A DNA stretch of 5,600 bases from Actinomycetota bacterium (lineage in GTDB: Bacteria > Actinomycetota > Acidimicrobiia > IMCC26256): positions 1 through 5,600 of the forward strand of contig WLHA01000103.1 in the NCBI GenBank assembly GCA_009702955.1. Direction: 5' to 3'. Positions 4,634 through 5,600 of this stretch are shown piece after piece. The first letter of the stretch is position 1; every line of letters starts with the position of its first letter. The notes under the pieces were generated by a model that was not told the DNA's origin, did no database searches, and worked only from the letters and a program-made list of their open reading frames with translations. The position numbers and the translations under genes were made by a program.

Positions 4634-5600
4634 CTAATCGCGTCTGCGGTTGGATAGCGCTAAATCAATCTCTTTATTTAAAGACTCGCTATCAGTCACT
4701 GGCAATCGACATGTATTCGATTCGCAGACATATGCGGTTCCTTGAGAATTGATCTCGCCACGACCCTCTACGAGCGGTGATAGGTGCGTATCTGATGGGC
4801 TTCGCGCCCAGAGAAATACGCTCGATGGAATCACTCTATTAGCGGCTGCTTTTACTAGCTGCTCAGCGTCACCGATGAAGGCAATCTCAACTGCCGGTGT
4901 AATCGCCCTCTCAATGGCGCCCAATGCAAACGCAAACGCAGTCGGGTGCGCGTAGGCGTCAACAACAACAAGGCGCAGAGTCGTCGTTGCTTTCTCTCGA
5001 TACTCATCAACGCCTGTGAGTTCGGCGAGGCGAAGAAGCGCGTCAGCTGCAAGCGAATTCGCTGCCGGTGTTGCATTGTCCTGGAGATCGAGTGTGCGAG
5101 CAACTAGACGTTCTTGATCTGTACCAGTCGTGTAGAAGCCGCCCTCTTCGCGCCCGAATAGAGCGATGAGATCGTCAGCAACCTGGATTGCATCGGTAAG
5201 CCAGTTTGCGTCGTCAAGCTCAGCGAGCGAAATGAGCGCACCTAACAGAGCTGCGTAGTCCTCTGCATAGGCCGGAAGGTGGGATCGACCGTTCTGCCAA
5301 GACCGGAGTAGTCGACCATCATCGGATCTCATATCGGTGAGAAGGAACCGAGCATTGGCCTTAGCTGCTTCCATCCAGTCTTTACGCCCTAATGCGCCAG
5401 CCGATTCAACAAGCGACCTAAGGAACCATGCGTTCCAGGCCAGTAGAACCTTGTCGTCGAGCCCGGGCCTCACGCGCCTAGAGCGATATTCGAGGAGAAG
5501 TGGGAGAGCAGCAGTCACAGCCTCTGGTCGCTCAGATCTCGGACGAGAATTAGCAAGGATCGTGCCTGAATAGGAGGTGTGTGGATCAGTGAAGTTCCCA
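4634..5600 (-). CDS. YyaL/DUF255 (SPATA20-like) protein, C-terminal part (5' end outside window)
   Basis: The frame is open to the right edge, giving 321 full residues, so the GTG at 5518 is internal and not the start: the 27 residues before it (beginning GNFTDPHTSYSGTIL) fit the family. Landmarks, numbered from the first visible residue, are RSRRVRPGLDDKVLLAWNAW (about 39-58), AEDYAALLGALISLAELDD (112-130), GGFYTTG (153-159), LQDNATPAANSLAADALLRL (172-191), and YVCESNTCRLPVTD near the end (C292 and C297). This is the alpha/alpha-barrel part of the YyaL/DUF255 family, similar in fold to sugar epimerases and glycosidases. In complete members it follows an N-terminal thioredoxin-like domain, which would lie beyond 5600. 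The molecular role of the family is poorly defined. The stop is TAG at 4636-4634, 16 bp from the stop of the convergent hypothetical gene; no clear terminator is visible between them. Confidence 0.9.
   Translation of the reverse strand, partial: GNFTDPHTSYSGTILANSRPRSERPEAVTAALPLLLEYRSRRVRPGLDDKVLLAWNAWFLRSLVESAGALGRKDWMEAAKANARFLLTDMRSDDGRLLRSWQNGRSHLPAYAEDYAALLGALISLAELDDANWLTDAIQVADDLIALFGREEGGFYTTGTDQERLVARTLDLQDNATPAANSLAADALLRLAELTGVDEYREKATTTLRLVVVDAYAHPTAFAFALGAIERAITPAVEIAFIGDAEQLVKAAANRVIPSSVFLWARSPSDTHLSPLVEGRGEINSQGTAYVCESNTCRLPVTDSESLNKEIDLALSNRRRD

Overview
The window looks like a chromosomal stretch from a moderate-GC actinobacterium, possibly of the Acidimicrobiia/Ilumatobacter type. 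The grounds are indirect: an SRPBCC-SDR gene pair, an actinobacterial-style soluble cytochrome P450, a membrane-anchored pentapeptide protein with an LPxxWxLxNGYLxGP-like segment, and an actinobacterial-looking conserved hypothetical. I see no rRNA, tRNA, CRISPR array, transposase or phage gene, and no gap over 300 bases without a gene. The taxonomic guess is inference from protein resemblance recalled from memory.

Layout: (1) Positions 1-1162, plus strand, hold the 3' end of an SRPBCC-type lipid/polyketide-binding-fold protein. It is translationally coupled (ATGA overlap) to a complete short-chain dehydrogenase/reductase resembling DHRS12. (2) Positions 1294-2334, minus strand, hold a secreted or surface-anchored pentapeptide-repeat protein: a cytoplasmic basic N-terminus, one membrane segment, then two repeat blocks split by a tyrosine-rich insert. 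Its middle is markedly AT-rich, and a 23-nt imperfect direct repeat sits just outside each end of the gene. (3) Positions 2474-3739, minus strand, hold a complete cytochrome P450 with every hallmark motif. (4) Positions 3740-3951 are a divergent control region with back-to-back promoter-like elements and a strong predicted hairpin. (5) Positions 3952-4617, plus strand, hold a 221-residue conserved hypothetical with a GNAT-like look. (6) From 4634 past the right edge, minus strand, lies the C-terminal part of a YyaL/DUF255 (SPATA20-like) protein whose N-terminal thioredoxin-like domain would be outside the window.

Functional picture: the SRPBCC-SDR pair and the P450 could all act on lipid-like or polycyclic substrates, but no ferredoxin, ferredoxin reductase or pathway-specific partner is visible, so a shared pathway is not shown. 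I do not see a clear-cut new defence or biosynthetic system. The most unusual items are the AT-rich pentapeptide gene framed by direct repeats and the structured leader-like element upstream of the hypothetical gene at 3952.
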